Assembly (NCBI RefSeq): GCF_002795425.1
Contig: NZ_PHHA01000002.1
Coordinates: 1 to 64,000, forward strand
Length of the DNA stretch: 64,000 nucleotides
Reading direction: 5' to 3'
DNA from: Conservatibacter flavescens
GTDB taxonomy: Bacteria > Pseudomonadota > Gammaproteobacteria > Enterobacterales > Pasteurellaceae
The notes under the pieces are model-generated. The model was given only the letters and a program-made list of their open reading frames with translations. It ran no database searches and was not told the origin of the DNA. The translations under genes were made by a program, and so were the position numbers. Each line of letters opens with the position of its first letter. The first letter of the stretch is position 1. This document shows positions 8,576-17,038 of this stretch, one piece after another.

Positions 8576-10000
8576 ATGTCAAAGAAAATCGATCCTCAAA
8601 ATATTGACAACCTAATTGAATTAATTGGCGGTCGTGAGAATATCTCAACGGTTACACATTGCATTACCCGTCTGCGATTTGTACTCAATGATGAAGCAAA
8701 AGCACAAACTAAAGCGATTGAAAATCTTCCTATGGTGAAAGCTGTTATATCTACTGGCGGACAATACCAAGTTGTTATCGGTCAGGAGGTAACGGAATAT
8801 TACCAGTTACTCCTAAAAAAGACAGGTTTAGCGAGTGCGGATAAAGAGCAGGTAAAAGCGGCAGCTCGTCAGAATCAAAAGTGGTATGAACAGCTTATTT
8901 CTCATATGGCGGATATTTTTATCCCATTATTACCTGCATTGATTAGCGGTGGTTTAATTTTAGGCTTCCGCAATGTTATTGGTGATATTGCTATGTTTGA
9001 TAATGGCACTAAAACCTTAGTACAAATGAGTCTTTTCTGGGCAAGTATTCATAATTTCTTATGGCTAATTGGTGAAGCTATTTTCCACTTTTTACCTGTT
9101 GGTATTTGTTGGTCAATCGCTCGTAAAATGGGGACTTCGCCGATTTTGGGGATTGTACTTGGTATCACATTGGTTTCCCCACAATTAATGAATTCTTACG
9201 CTTTAGGTTCACAAATTCCAGAAGCGTGGGATTTTGATTGGTTAAAAATTGAAAAAGTTGGCTATCAAGCACAGGTTATCCCAGCAATTATGGCAGGTTT
9301 AGCCTTGTCTTATATCGAACGTTTTCTGACTAAAATTATACCGAATTATTTAAATTTGGTGATCGTACCGGTAACCTCGATCATCATTGCAGTTTTTTTA
9401 GCCCATACAATTATCGGTCCTATTGGACGTGAAATCGGTAATGGTGTTGCGTTTGTCGTTCGCCATTCTATGACAGGCGATTTCGCTCCTATCGGGTCAG
9501 CGATTTTCGGCTTTCTCTATGCACCGTTAGTGATTACTGGTGTACACCAAACTACCTTAGCGATTGATATGCAAATGATCCAAAACATCGGTGGTACACC
9601 TGTTTGGCCACTTATTGCTCTTTCTAATATTGCTCAAGCCTCCGCCGTTCTCGGTATTGTCATTATCAGCAAAAAAGCGAACGAACGTGAAATTTCCGTA
9701 CCAGCGGCAATCTCTGCTTACTTAGGTGTAACAGAACCTGCGATGTACGGTATCAATATGAAATACCGTTTCCCGATGTTGTGTGCGATGATCGGTTCAG
9801 CTTTAGCTGCACTTATTTGTGGATTTAATGGTGTATTGGCAAGCTCTATCGGTGTTGGTGGTTTACCGGGTATCCTTTCTATCCAATTACCATTCTGGGC
9901 TACCTTTGCTGTTGCTATGGTAGTGGCAATCATCGTTCCATTGCTCTTAACTATCGTTATGTATAAACGTTGGGAAAAAGCCGGTAAATTGGAAAATTAA
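8576..10000 (+). CDS. treB: PTS trehalose-specific EIIBC component
   Basis: TreB imports trehalose and phosphorylates it to trehalose-6-phosphate. The 474-residue membrane protein has an N-terminal EIIB domain with the phosphorylated Cys at residue 29 (THCITRLRFVL), followed by an EIIC domain of about ten transmembrane segments from about residue 110. Blocks such as ISGGLILGFRN, GVHQTTLAID and EISVPAAISAYLGVTEPAMYG match E. coli TreB along the whole length. No EIIA domain is present, so IIAGlc (crr, also in this window) is the expected phosphate donor. Confidence 0.96.
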   Translation: MSKKIDPQNIDNLIELIGGRENISTVTHCITRLRFVLNDEAKAQTKAIENLPMVKAVISTGGQYQVVIGQEVTEYYQLLLKKTGLASADKEQVKAAARQNQKWYEQLISHMADIFIPLLPALISGGLILGFRNVIGDIAMFDNGTKTLVQMSLFWASIHNFLWLIGEAIFHFLPVGICWSIARKMGTSPILGIVLGITLVSPQLMNSYALGSQIPEAWDFDWLKIEKVGYQAQVIPAIMAGLALSYIERFLTKIIPNYLNLVIVPVTSIIIAVFLAHTIIGPIGREIGNGVAFVVRHSMTGDFAPIGSAIFGFLYAPLVITGVHQTTLAIDMQMIQNIGGTPVWPLIALSNIAQASAVLGIVIISKKANEREISVPAAISAYLGVTEPAMYGINMKYRFPMLCAMIGSALAALICGFNGVLASSIGVGGLPGILSIQLPFWATFAVAMVVAIIVPLLLTIVMYKRWEKAGKLEN

Positions 10001-10004
10001 TCAA

Positions 10005-10039
10005 AACTTGGGGAAAATGCACCGCACTTTCCCCAAGTT
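10005..10039 (+). repeat. Strong intergenic hairpin between treB and treC with an uptake signal
   Basis: AACTTGGGGAAA (10005-10016) and TTTCCCCAAGTT (10028-10039) form a perfect 12-base stem with an 11-base loop. The Hin-type uptake signal ACCGCACTT occupies 10021-10029, spanning the loop and the first stem bases. No T-run follows, so it is more likely an mRNA-stability or processing element than a terminator. Confidence 0.7.
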
Positions 10040-10074
10040 ATATCTTTAAATAGATTTTAACAAGAGAACTTATT

Positions 10075-11727
10075 ATGCAAGAAACAACACAGTGGTGGAA
10101 AAATGGCGTTATTTATCAAATATACCCAAAAAGCTTTCAGGATAGTACGGGGTCGGGTACAGGAGATATTCAAGGCATTATCTCCCGTTTAGATTACCTA
10201 AAAGAACTCGGTGTTGCGGGCATTTGGATTACGCCGATGTATGTATCTCCGCAATATGATAACGGCTATGATATCGCTGATTATTTCAATATCGATCCGA
10301 GTTACGGCACAATGGAAGATTTTGAATGCCTCACGGCGGAAGCTCACAAACGAGATATTAAAGTCATTATGGATATGGTGTTAAATCACACCTCCACCGA
10401 ACATCAATGGTTTCAACAAGGACAAGATCCTAACAATGAATACCACGATTACTATATTTGGAAAGAAGGCACACCAGAAGCATTACCTAATAACTGGCAA
10501 TCCAAATTTGGTGGTACAGCTTGGAAATGGTCAGATAAAGCAGGAAAATATTATTTGCATTTATTTGCGACTGAACAAGCTGATTTAAACTGGGAAAATC
10601 CAAAAGTACGACAACAAGCGGCAGAAATTTGCCAATTTTGGGCAAAAAAAGGTGTAGATGGACTACGTTTAGATGTCATCAACCTCATTTCCAAAAATCA
10701 GGATTTTCCGAATGATGATAAAGGCGATGGTCGCCGTTTCTATACAGACGGTCCACGCATTCACGAATTTCTACAAGAACTTAGCCTACGCAGTTTTAAA
10801 CCGAATAATCTTATGACTGTAGGCGAAATGTCTTCAACCAGCCTTGAAAATTGTCAGCAATATGCTGCCTTAGACGGTCGAGAACTCTCGATGACCTTTA
10901 ATTTTCACCATTTAAAAGTGGATTATCCAAATGGAGATAAATGGACTTATGCCTCTCCAGATTTTGTGGAACTCAAATCCATATTTAACTACTGGCAACA
11001 AGGTATGCACGGTAAGGCTTGGAATGCGCTATTTTGGTGTAATCACGATCAGCCACGCATTGTTTCTCGCTTCGGTGATAATAGCCCGACAGCAGCAAAA
11101 TTATGGGCAATGGTATTGCACGGTATGCAAGGCACGCCTTATATTTATCAAGGTGAAGAAATCGGTATGACCAACCCTGATTTTGATTCTATTGAGCATT
11201 ATCGCGATGTGGAAAGTCTGAATATGTATAAAATTCTGCAAGCTAAGGGTAAAAATACAACGGAAATTTTAAACATTCTCGCACAAAAATCCCGTGATAA
11301 CAGCCGTACCCCTATGCAATGGAATAGTTTACCAAATGCCGGCTTTTCCAACGCTCAACCTTGGATTAACGTAGCGAGTAATTATCATAAAATCAATGTA
11401 GAAAATGCATTAAAAGATAAAAACTCGGTATTTTATCTTTATCAAACATTGATTAAATTGCGTAAGCAATATGCTATTTTCACCGATGGCGATTATTATG
11501 ATTTAGCGCCGAAAACCGATTGCACTTGGCAATATATACGCAGCAAGGACAATGAGCAATTATTGGTGTTAGCAAATTTAAGCGGAGAGGAGCAGAAAGT
11601 AACACTTACCTCTGAATTACTCTCTCATTCATGGGAAATTTTGCTAAATAATGATCAACACACCGTTGAGTTACAAGAGGTTTTGTACTTAAAACCTTAT
11701 CAAGCGGTATATTTTTATCATAATTAG
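10075..11727 (+). CDS. treC: Trehalose-6-phosphate hydrolase
   Basis: A cytosolic GH13 enzyme that splits trehalose-6-phosphate into glucose and glucose-6-phosphate. The 550-residue product (E. coli TreC 551) has the (beta/alpha)8 motifs: MDMVLNH near 99-105, GLRLD with nucleophile D200, VGE with acid/base E251, and NHDQPR with D325. The N-terminal WWKNGVIYQIYPKSF is typical of the oligo-1,6-glucosidase/TreC group. The PTS partner TreB sits 74 bases upstream. Confidence 0.96.
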   Translation: MQETTQWWKNGVIYQIYPKSFQDSTGSGTGDIQGIISRLDYLKELGVAGIWITPMYVSPQYDNGYDIADYFNIDPSYGTMEDFECLTAEAHKRDIKVIMDMVLNHTSTEHQWFQQGQDPNNEYHDYYIWKEGTPEALPNNWQSKFGGTAWKWSDKAGKYYLHLFATEQADLNWENPKVRQQAAEICQFWAKKGVDGLRLDVINLISKNQDFPNDDKGDGRRFYTDGPRIHEFLQELSLRSFKPNNLMTVGEMSSTSLENCQQYAALDGRELSMTFNFHHLKVDYPNGDKWTYASPDFVELKSIFNYWQQGMHGKAWNALFWCNHDQPRIVSRFGDNSPTAAKLWAMVLHGMQGTPYIYQGEEIGMTNPDFDSIEHYRDVESLNMYKILQAKGKNTTEILNILAQKSRDNSRTPMQWNSLPNAGFSNAQPWINVASNYHKINVENALKDKNSVFYLYQTLIKLRKQYAIFTDGDYYDLAPKTDCTWQYIRSKDNEQLLVLANLSGEEQKVTLTSELLSHSWEILLNNDQHTVELQEVLYLKPYQAVYFYHN

Positions 11728-11735
11728 CCTATCTA

Positions 11736-11774
11736 GGTGTAATGGATAAATATGTTGTCCATTACACCTTTTTT
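11736..11774 (+). terminator. Terminator of the treBC operon
   Basis: GGTGTAATGGA (11736-11746) pairs perfectly with TCCATTACACC (11758-11768), followed by six T residues. Confidence 0.85.
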
Positions 11775-11789
11775 GGATGCTTAGCGGGG

Positions 11790-13040
11790 TTATTTCGCTA
11801 ATCGGCTCAGAATTTGTTGCTGTATGGCTTTATCATTATCTTTTAACTCAGTCATCATCGCAATTTGCTGATAAATATTTTCTTGCTCTGATGGTTCGTC
11901 TTGATTGATTAATGCCTGTATAGAGTCAAGTAGGGTGACTTTCAGCAGGTAGCCGTTTAATGCCGTATGAATCTTAGGCAATTTAAGCAGATATTTATAA
12001 GCGGTATAGCCTTGTTCATATTTACCCAAAGCAATGGCAGCGCGTAGATAAGCATTATGACGGCCGTAGCGGTGAACTGCTTCGTTTACAACGATAACTT
12101 GTAAGAGACTAGGTTCCGATAGCGATAAGCTTTTTTCGGCATATTCCCATGCAATTGAGTAGGCTTGTCGACTTAAAAAGTGCTCAGCAAGACAGACTAG
12201 GGCTTCAGCATTGTGTGGTGAATTGTTATAAGCCAAAAGCCATTGGTAAACCGCTTTTTCCGGTTGTTCTAAGTTTTTATATTGTTCGGCGAGCATCATC
12301 AAAGCGTAGCGCCGTTGCTCGCTGCCTTTTTTACTATAATCTACACTTTTCTGGTACCATTGCGCGGCTTTGTCGTACATTTTGGCATCACGGTAGGATT
12401 GGCCACAGAAAAATGCATTTTGGGCACATAATTCTTTCTCGTCATTTTCGTCAAAATAACGCTCTAACATCAGTGCGTCATCATAGTATTTCTGCGGATT
12501 TTGACTGCGTGCACCAAAGCGCCCAGAGATGATGTAATAATCACCACTTACTAATGACTGGGTGATTGATTGTGACACTGATTTTGGTAGGTGGAGTTGT
12601 TCATGTACAGCACCGCGCCATTGCCACGGCAAATTATTTTTAATCATTAAACGACGGGTGTAAAAGCGTGAGTTATCACGTTGACCACGCATTTTTAGAA
12701 AATAGGCGCCGGCATTAAGTTCGGTATCAGCATTTAACCCAAGATCGCCACAAATTCTATCATCTGCATCAAACAAAAACAGATAATCGGCTTTGCCTTT
12801 AGCGGCATCTAATGCTAACTGGCGGTTATGCCCGAAATGTTTCCATTCGTGGTGGAGTAGTTCGCCGTTGATTCCTCGCTCAGCAAAGAAGCGCTTAATG
12901 CGTTCAGGGGTATCATCGCTTGAACCTGTATCGGCAATCACCCAATAGGTGAGCGGAACCTGTTCAAGGATATTTGCTAGCGTTTCTTCAATAATCGTCG
13001 CTTCATTTTTGACGATCATATTTAAACAAATTGTAGACAT
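11790..13040 (-). CDS. Family 2 glycosyltransferase with TPR-like repeats
   Basis: A 416-residue soluble protein. Residues 1-200 form a GT-A domain: LNMIVKNEA at 6-14, IADTGSSDDT at 35-44, and the metal-binding DADD at 91-94. Residues of about 205-340 contain alanine/tyrosine-rich helical repeats (YDKAAQWYQKSVDY, PEKAVYQWLLAY) of the tetratricopeptide type, suggesting a protein or peptide partner. No membrane anchor. The donor and acceptor are unknown: it could modify surface glycans or a protein. It stands alone between treC and a porin, on the opposite strand, with no sugar-nucleotide genes beside it. Confidence 0.75.
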   Translation of the reverse strand: MSTICLNMIVKNEATIIEETLANILEQVPLTYWVIADTGSSDDTPERIKRFFAERGINGELLHHEWKHFGHNRQLALDAAKGKADYLFLFDADDRICGDLGLNADTELNAGAYFLKMRGQRDNSRFYTRRLMIKNNLPWQWRGAVHEQLHLPKSVSQSITQSLVSGDYYIISGRFGARSQNPQKYYDDALMLERYFDENDEKELCAQNAFFCGQSYRDAKMYDKAAQWYQKSVDYSKKGSEQRRYALMMLAEQYKNLEQPEKAVYQWLLAYNNSPHNAEALVCLAEHFLSRQAYSIAWEYAEKSLSLSEPSLLQVIVVNEAVHRYGRHNAYLRAAIALGKYEQGYTAYKYLLKLPKIHTALNGYLLKVTLLDSIQALINQDEPSEQENIYQQIAMMTELKDNDKAIQQQILSRLAK

Positions 13041-13249
13041 GTATTCATAAACTTTTAGCTAAAATAGATTTGCTATTGTAACAAAATTTGTCAGAAGATA
13101 GTAGTGAGTAATCAATAAATGTTTATATGTAAAAAAGGCATTTAGAGAAGAGCGGTATCAATTCGGTAAATTATTATTTACGTGATGTCTCTTTATTTGC
13201 GTAATGTACAGGGGACAAGTATCTATATTTTATATATCCTTGCAAAAAA

Positions 13250-13265
13250 TGTGATTATTATCACA
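13250..13265 (+). promoter_or_regulatory. CRP binding site upstream of the porin
   Basis: TGTGATTATTATCACA is a perfect TGTGA-N6-TCACA palindrome, centred about 80 bases before the predicted start site and 147 bases before the start codon. Confidence 0.8.
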
Positions 13266-13302
13266 ATTATAAAAAATAGTCGTCATGGATTGTTTACAAA
13301 AC

Positions 13303-13332
13303 TTGACACCTTTCAGCTTTTAGATTATTTTC
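13303..13332 (+). promoter_or_regulatory. Putative porin promoter
   Basis: TTGACA (13303-13308) and TATTTT (13327-13332) are 18 bases apart. The -10 is imperfect, as expected for an activator-assisted promoter. Confidence 0.5.
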
Positions 13333-13404
13333 AGTGGGCATTTATTTTATAAAAATAAATAATTATTCTTTCTTTTTGAAGTATTTGTTTATGAGGACAC
13401 TCTG

Positions 13405-14544
13405 ATGAAAAAGACTCTTATTGCTTTAACTGTTGCAGCAATGACTGCAACAGCTGCACAAGCGGCAGTAGTATACGAAAGTGATGACACTAAGGTTGCT
13501 TTAGGTGGTCGTGTAGATGTCATGGTAGGTAAGTTCAATAAAGATGAGCGTGGTGATTTACGTAACAATGAGTCGCGCGTTGAAATCCAAGTTGAGCAAA
13601 AAATTTCTGAAGGATTTAAAGCGTTAGCGTACTGGCGTCTTCGCTTTAATGGCTTAAACGGTCAATCTAATGCGGATCGTTGGGATACTGGTTCATCATT
13701 TAACTCACCAACAACAAATAAATTATGGGCAGGTTTTCAGCATGATGATATTGGTCGTTTAACTTTCGGTAAACAAGATACAAATGTTGATAGCTTGCAA
13801 ATGAATGACCGTGCTTATATTTTCGGTGGCAATAATAATTTAACCACTGGCGGAGATAAAGTGGTTTCTTTCCGTAGCTTAGATTATGCTTTTGCTAATA
13901 ATCAACATATTGGTTTTGGTCTTGATTATTTGTTTGGTGATGCAAACAAAGCAGATAATGCTGAGTATAAATACGGTTACAGCGGTATCTTATTTTATCG
14001 TGGAGACTTCAATGGTTTAGGCGTTCGTTTTAATGCGGGTGCGTCTCATGATAAATATGAGAAACAAGCGTCAACTTCTGCGGCTGGAGCGGAGAAAACT
14101 GCATGGCGTCTTGCTTCTGAATTCAGTTATGGTCCTGCAAAATTTGGTGCAGAATATGGTCAAAGCCGATTCAAAAATCAAGGTGAAACCACTGCAAAAG
14201 GTTATTACATAGAAGTGGCTGGAAAATATCAAGTACTTGATAATTCATCTATTTATGTTGCTTGGGAACGTAACCAAGTTCGTGGTGAAAGCGCTCAGAC
14301 CTATGGCAACGATTTCACTTTCTTAACCGAAGTACATTATCCTTTAGCAGTGACAAAAGGACAAAAATTAACTGAGAATGTTATCATTGCTGGTGTGGAC
14401 TACGAATTGAATAAAAATGTCGTGCTTTATACCGAATATGCGCATTCACGTGTAAAAGGTAATGGCTCTGTTAATGCAACCGATTTGAATAATAATACGT
14501 TTAAAGATAATAAATTTGGTGTCGGCGCACGTATTTACTTCTAA
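13405..14544 (+). CDS. General outer-membrane porin, OmpH/OmpP2 type
   Basis: A trimeric beta-barrel porin for small hydrophilic solutes. The 379-residue precursor has a signal peptide ending in AQA after residue 20. The mature start AVVYESDDTKVALGGRVDV resembles Pasteurellaceae OmpH and OmpP2. Many alternating amphipathic strands follow, and the chain ends in the C-terminal Phe motif VGARIYF used for outer-membrane insertion. A GAGGACA ribosome binding site precedes the ATG. A perfect CRP site upstream suggests catabolite control. The adjacent convergent scrB gene raises the possibility of a sugar-related role, but the sequence looks like a general porin. Confidence 0.92.
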   Translation: MKKTLIALTVAAMTATAAQAAVVYESDDTKVALGGRVDVMVGKFNKDERGDLRNNESRVEIQVEQKISEGFKALAYWRLRFNGLNGQSNADRWDTGSSFNSPTTNKLWAGFQHDDIGRLTFGKQDTNVDSLQMNDRAYIFGGNNNLTTGGDKVVSFRSLDYAFANNQHIGFGLDYLFGDANKADNAEYKYGYSGILFYRGDFNGLGVRFNAGASHDKYEKQASTSAAGAEKTAWRLASEFSYGPAKFGAEYGQSRFKNQGETTAKGYYIEVAGKYQVLDNSSIYVAWERNQVRGESAQTYGNDFTFLTEVHYPLAVTKGQKLTENVIIAGVDYELNKNVVLYTEYAHSRVKGNGSVNATDLNNNTFKDNKFGVGARIYF

Positions 14545-14558
14545 TTGTTGACAAAGTT

Positions 14559-14590
14559 AAAAGGCAATGTAATGAATACATTGCCTTTTT
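14559..14590 (+). terminator. Terminator after the porin, near the scrB end
   Basis: AAAGGCAATGTA (14560-14571) pairs with TACATTGCCTTT (14577-14588) around a short loop, with further T residues following. It lies between convergent genes and may also serve scrB, whose stop is at 14595. Confidence 0.8.
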
Positions 14591-14594
14591 TATG

Positions 14595-16049
14595 TTATAG
14601 TGAAATTTTGCTTGGGTAAGCGACTTCAAGTTGCAGTGAACGGTCTGTATAGAGCGTATTTTTCCGATTTGGGATAAAAAAGCGTGAGGTCAGTGCTTTT
14701 TCTCCGTGATTCAGAAATATTTCCATTATTGATCGATCAAGGAAAATCTCAACATCTTGTAAATGTCCGATTTCACAAAAACGTTGGCAGCCAAATTGTG
14801 ACATGCGTTCGGTTTGTTTGGTATGTGAACGATCAATTGAGAATACTTTACCATCATAGCTTAAACCGAGCTTTTGTCCTGCCTCATTATGGAATAGCTC
14901 TAATTTAAATGGACGATTGTCAGCATTAAATTTGAGATAGGCTTGATCTAAATTCGCGATTTCAACCTGATTTTCTATGTTTATGCGTTGAAGTGCGGTC
15001 AAATTTTCATAAATATTTTTAGCTGGGTGTTGGGAAAGTTTGCCATTTTTTAAACGTATTTGACGTGGTAGAGTAAGCATAGAATGCCATTTATATTCAT
15101 CTGTTGGATAGTCTAAATCAGGCAAACCAACCCAACCATACATGATAGTTTCTTCTTTGTTACTCAGCCCTGCGAAAGTTTGTGGCGCATAAAAGTCAAA
15201 ACCTTGATCTAATTCTGCAATATACTCAGCTTTAAAGATGAGTCCTTCGAGTTTACCAATAGCATATGTTGCATGGTAATTATTTTGAAATTGGAGAGAT
15301 TCTCTTGGTTTACCTTGTGGTGACCAGATAAATACATCTTTATCACCGAGTTTGAATAGATCAGGACATTCCCACATAAACACATGACTATTATCAAATT
15401 GTGGCAAAGCGATTTCGCCTAATAAACGAGGTTTGGCTTCAAGGTTATCCATTTCAAATAAAAGTACTGTGCCAGTTAAATCTTGACGTTGTGCGCCACA
15501 GACGAAACGAATTTTTCCGTCAGGCGTATAAAATGGCTTGGGATCTCGCACGTGTTCCGTATAACCTTCAGGTGCTTGTTCAATAAGAGGGCGTTTGTGT
15601 TGCAGTTCCCCTTTTTTATTGAAAATAGCTAAATTTTGAAAAGGTATGCGTTGATTATCAGATGAACGCCGAGTATTACCAGTATAAAATACGGCAAAAT
15701 GTTGTTCATCTATAGGCAATGCGCCTCCAGAATAACAACCATGACTTTCAAATAGTTCCGTTGGTATTAAGGTTTCAGCAGACTGATAATGGATAAAATC
15801 TTCAGTGATATAGTGTTTCCAATGTTTCATGCCATGTATCGCATCAAAGGGAAACCATTGATAGAAAATATGATACTTTTCACCATCGAAGATAAGTCCG
15901 TTAGGATCATTCAGTAAGCCCGTTGGTGGCGCGAGATGATAAACGGGACGAAAGTCTTGATCAGAATCCACGATGCTTTTGATTTGCGCTAATTCATTGC
16001 TTTCAGCAGCTAGTAAGCTTTTATATTTGCCATTATTAAAGATGATCAT
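14595..16049 (-). CDS. scrB: Sucrose-6-phosphate hydrolase (GH32)
   Basis: Hydrolyses sucrose-6-phosphate to glucose-6-phosphate and fructose in the cytosol. The 484-residue protein has the GH32 hallmarks: NDPNG with nucleophile Asp48, RDP at 168-170, and the ECPD block with acid/base Glu227. A C-terminal beta-sandwich contains the FLDRSIMEIFLN segment. No signal peptide. It begins 13 bases after scrK, so the two form one unit. No sucrose PTS gene (scrA) or scrR is seen in the window. Confidence 0.94.
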   Translation of the reverse strand: MIIFNNGKYKSLLAAESNELAQIKSIVDSDQDFRPVYHLAPPTGLLNDPNGLIFDGEKYHIFYQWFPFDAIHGMKHWKHYITEDFIHYQSAETLIPTELFESHGCYSGGALPIDEQHFAVFYTGNTRRSSDNQRIPFQNLAIFNKKGELQHKRPLIEQAPEGYTEHVRDPKPFYTPDGKIRFVCGAQRQDLTGTVLLFEMDNLEAKPRLLGEIALPQFDNSHVFMWECPDLFKLGDKDVFIWSPQGKPRESLQFQNNYHATYAIGKLEGLIFKAEYIAELDQGFDFYAPQTFAGLSNKEETIMYGWVGLPDLDYPTDEYKWHSMLTLPRQIRLKNGKLSQHPAKNIYENLTALQRINIENQVEIANLDQAYLKFNADNRPFKLELFHNEAGQKLGLSYDGKVFSIDRSHTKQTERMSQFGCQRFCEIGHLQDVEIFLDRSIMEIFLNHGEKALTSRFFIPNRKNTLYTDRSLQLEVAYPSKISL

Positions 16050-16062
16050 GAAATGTCCTCAA

Positions 16063-16989
16063 CTAATTGGATAAAAACATATCTAATTCAGTTTGATTAG
16101 GTAATGCTGCCATAGCGCCTTTAGCGGTACAAGCGAGTGCGCCACAAGCATTTGCTTGATGAATAATTTTCTCTAATATGGAAATGTGTTGCCAATCTTC
16201 TGAGTGAGCAGCTAATCCTGCGAGTAAACCACTGACAAAAGCATCACCGGCCCCCGTCGTATCTACAGGCTTTAACGCTTTACCTTTAATTGTGGCACTT
16301 TGGCCATTTAAGTGATAAAGCGCACCGTCTTTTCCCATTGTGATGATAATCAATTTTTGTGGATAAAGTGCGGTGATTTTTTCAAACGATTTTTCTAATG
16401 TATGAGTATCCGTGAGAAGGGTAAGTTCTTCTTCTGAAAATTTTAACACATCTGCTAAAGCGATAGCTTGATTAACTACGGTTTTCATTTCTTCCACATT
16501 TGGCCATAAACTTTCGCGTAAATTTGGATCAAATGAAAAGAAACCGCCAGCCATTTTAACGCGATGGATAGCCTCAAAAGTGGTTTCACGAGATGGATTA
16601 TTGATGAGGGCAATAGAACAGCAGTGGAGCCATTCCCCTTGATGAAAATCAGGTAAATCAGAAATTTGTAAAAATTGATCCGCACTTGGGTTAACCATAA
16701 AGGTAAAACTGCGTTCGCCATTATCTAAGCCAACTACAACGGTAGATGTGCGCTGCTGTGGATCAAGAATCATATGATCCGTATCGATCTTTTCTGCTTG
16801 TAGGGTTTGTTGCATAAACTCACCCAACGGATCTTTTCCGACACGCCCAATAAAGCCAGCCTTAACACCAAGTCGAGCAACTCCAACGGCAACATTAGCA
16901 GGCGCGCCACCTGCGCAACGTAGATAGTGGTTTTCACCATCAGGAATTAAATCAACGACAGCATCGCCAGTGACCCAAATTTTCTTCAT
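16063..16989 (-). CDS. scrK: Fructokinase (PfkB family)
   Basis: Phosphorylates the fructose released by ScrB to fructose-6-phosphate. The 308-residue product has GGAPANVAVG near 27-36 and DTTGAGDAFVSG with catalytic Asp249, the PfkB signatures. It aligns with enterobacterial ScrK along its length. I chose the ATG at 16989 because GGAG lies eight bases upstream; an in-frame TTG at 17001 would overlap that ribosome binding site. It starts only 49 bases behind tyrS. Confidence 0.94.
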   Translation of the reverse strand: MKKIWVTGDAVVDLIPDGENHYLRCAGGAPANVAVGVARLGVKAGFIGRVGKDPLGEFMQQTLQAEKIDTDHMILDPQQRTSTVVVGLDNGERSFTFMVNPSADQFLQISDLPDFHQGEWLHCCSIALINNPSRETTFEAIHRVKMAGGFFSFDPNLRESLWPNVEEMKTVVNQAIALADVLKFSEEELTLLTDTHTLEKSFEKITALYPQKLIIITMGKDGALYHLNGQSATIKGKALKPVDTTGAGDAFVSGLLAGLAAHSEDWQHISILEKIIHQANACGALACTAKGAMAALPNQTELDMFLSN

Positions 16990-17007
16990 AACATTCTCCA
17001 AAAGACA

Positions 17008-17026
17008 AGGGGCGAAGAACGCCCCT
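17008..17026 (-). terminator. Hairpin between tyrS and scrK
   Basis: AGGGGCG and CGCCCCT form a seven-base GC-rich stem with a five-base loop. On the minus strand it is followed by TTGTCTTTT, an imperfect T-tract. Termination of tyrS is plausible, with some readthrough into scrKB. Confidence 0.6.
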
Positions 17027-17038
17027 ATAAATACATAA

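Larger units (their letters stand above)
13041..13404. other. Intergenic region upstream of the porin
   Basis: These 364 AT-rich bases separate the divergent glycosyltransferase and porin genes. The recognisable content is the CRP site at 13250-13265 and the putative porin promoter at 13303-13332. I see no small gene, and nothing else recognisable in 13041-13249. Confidence 0.6.
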
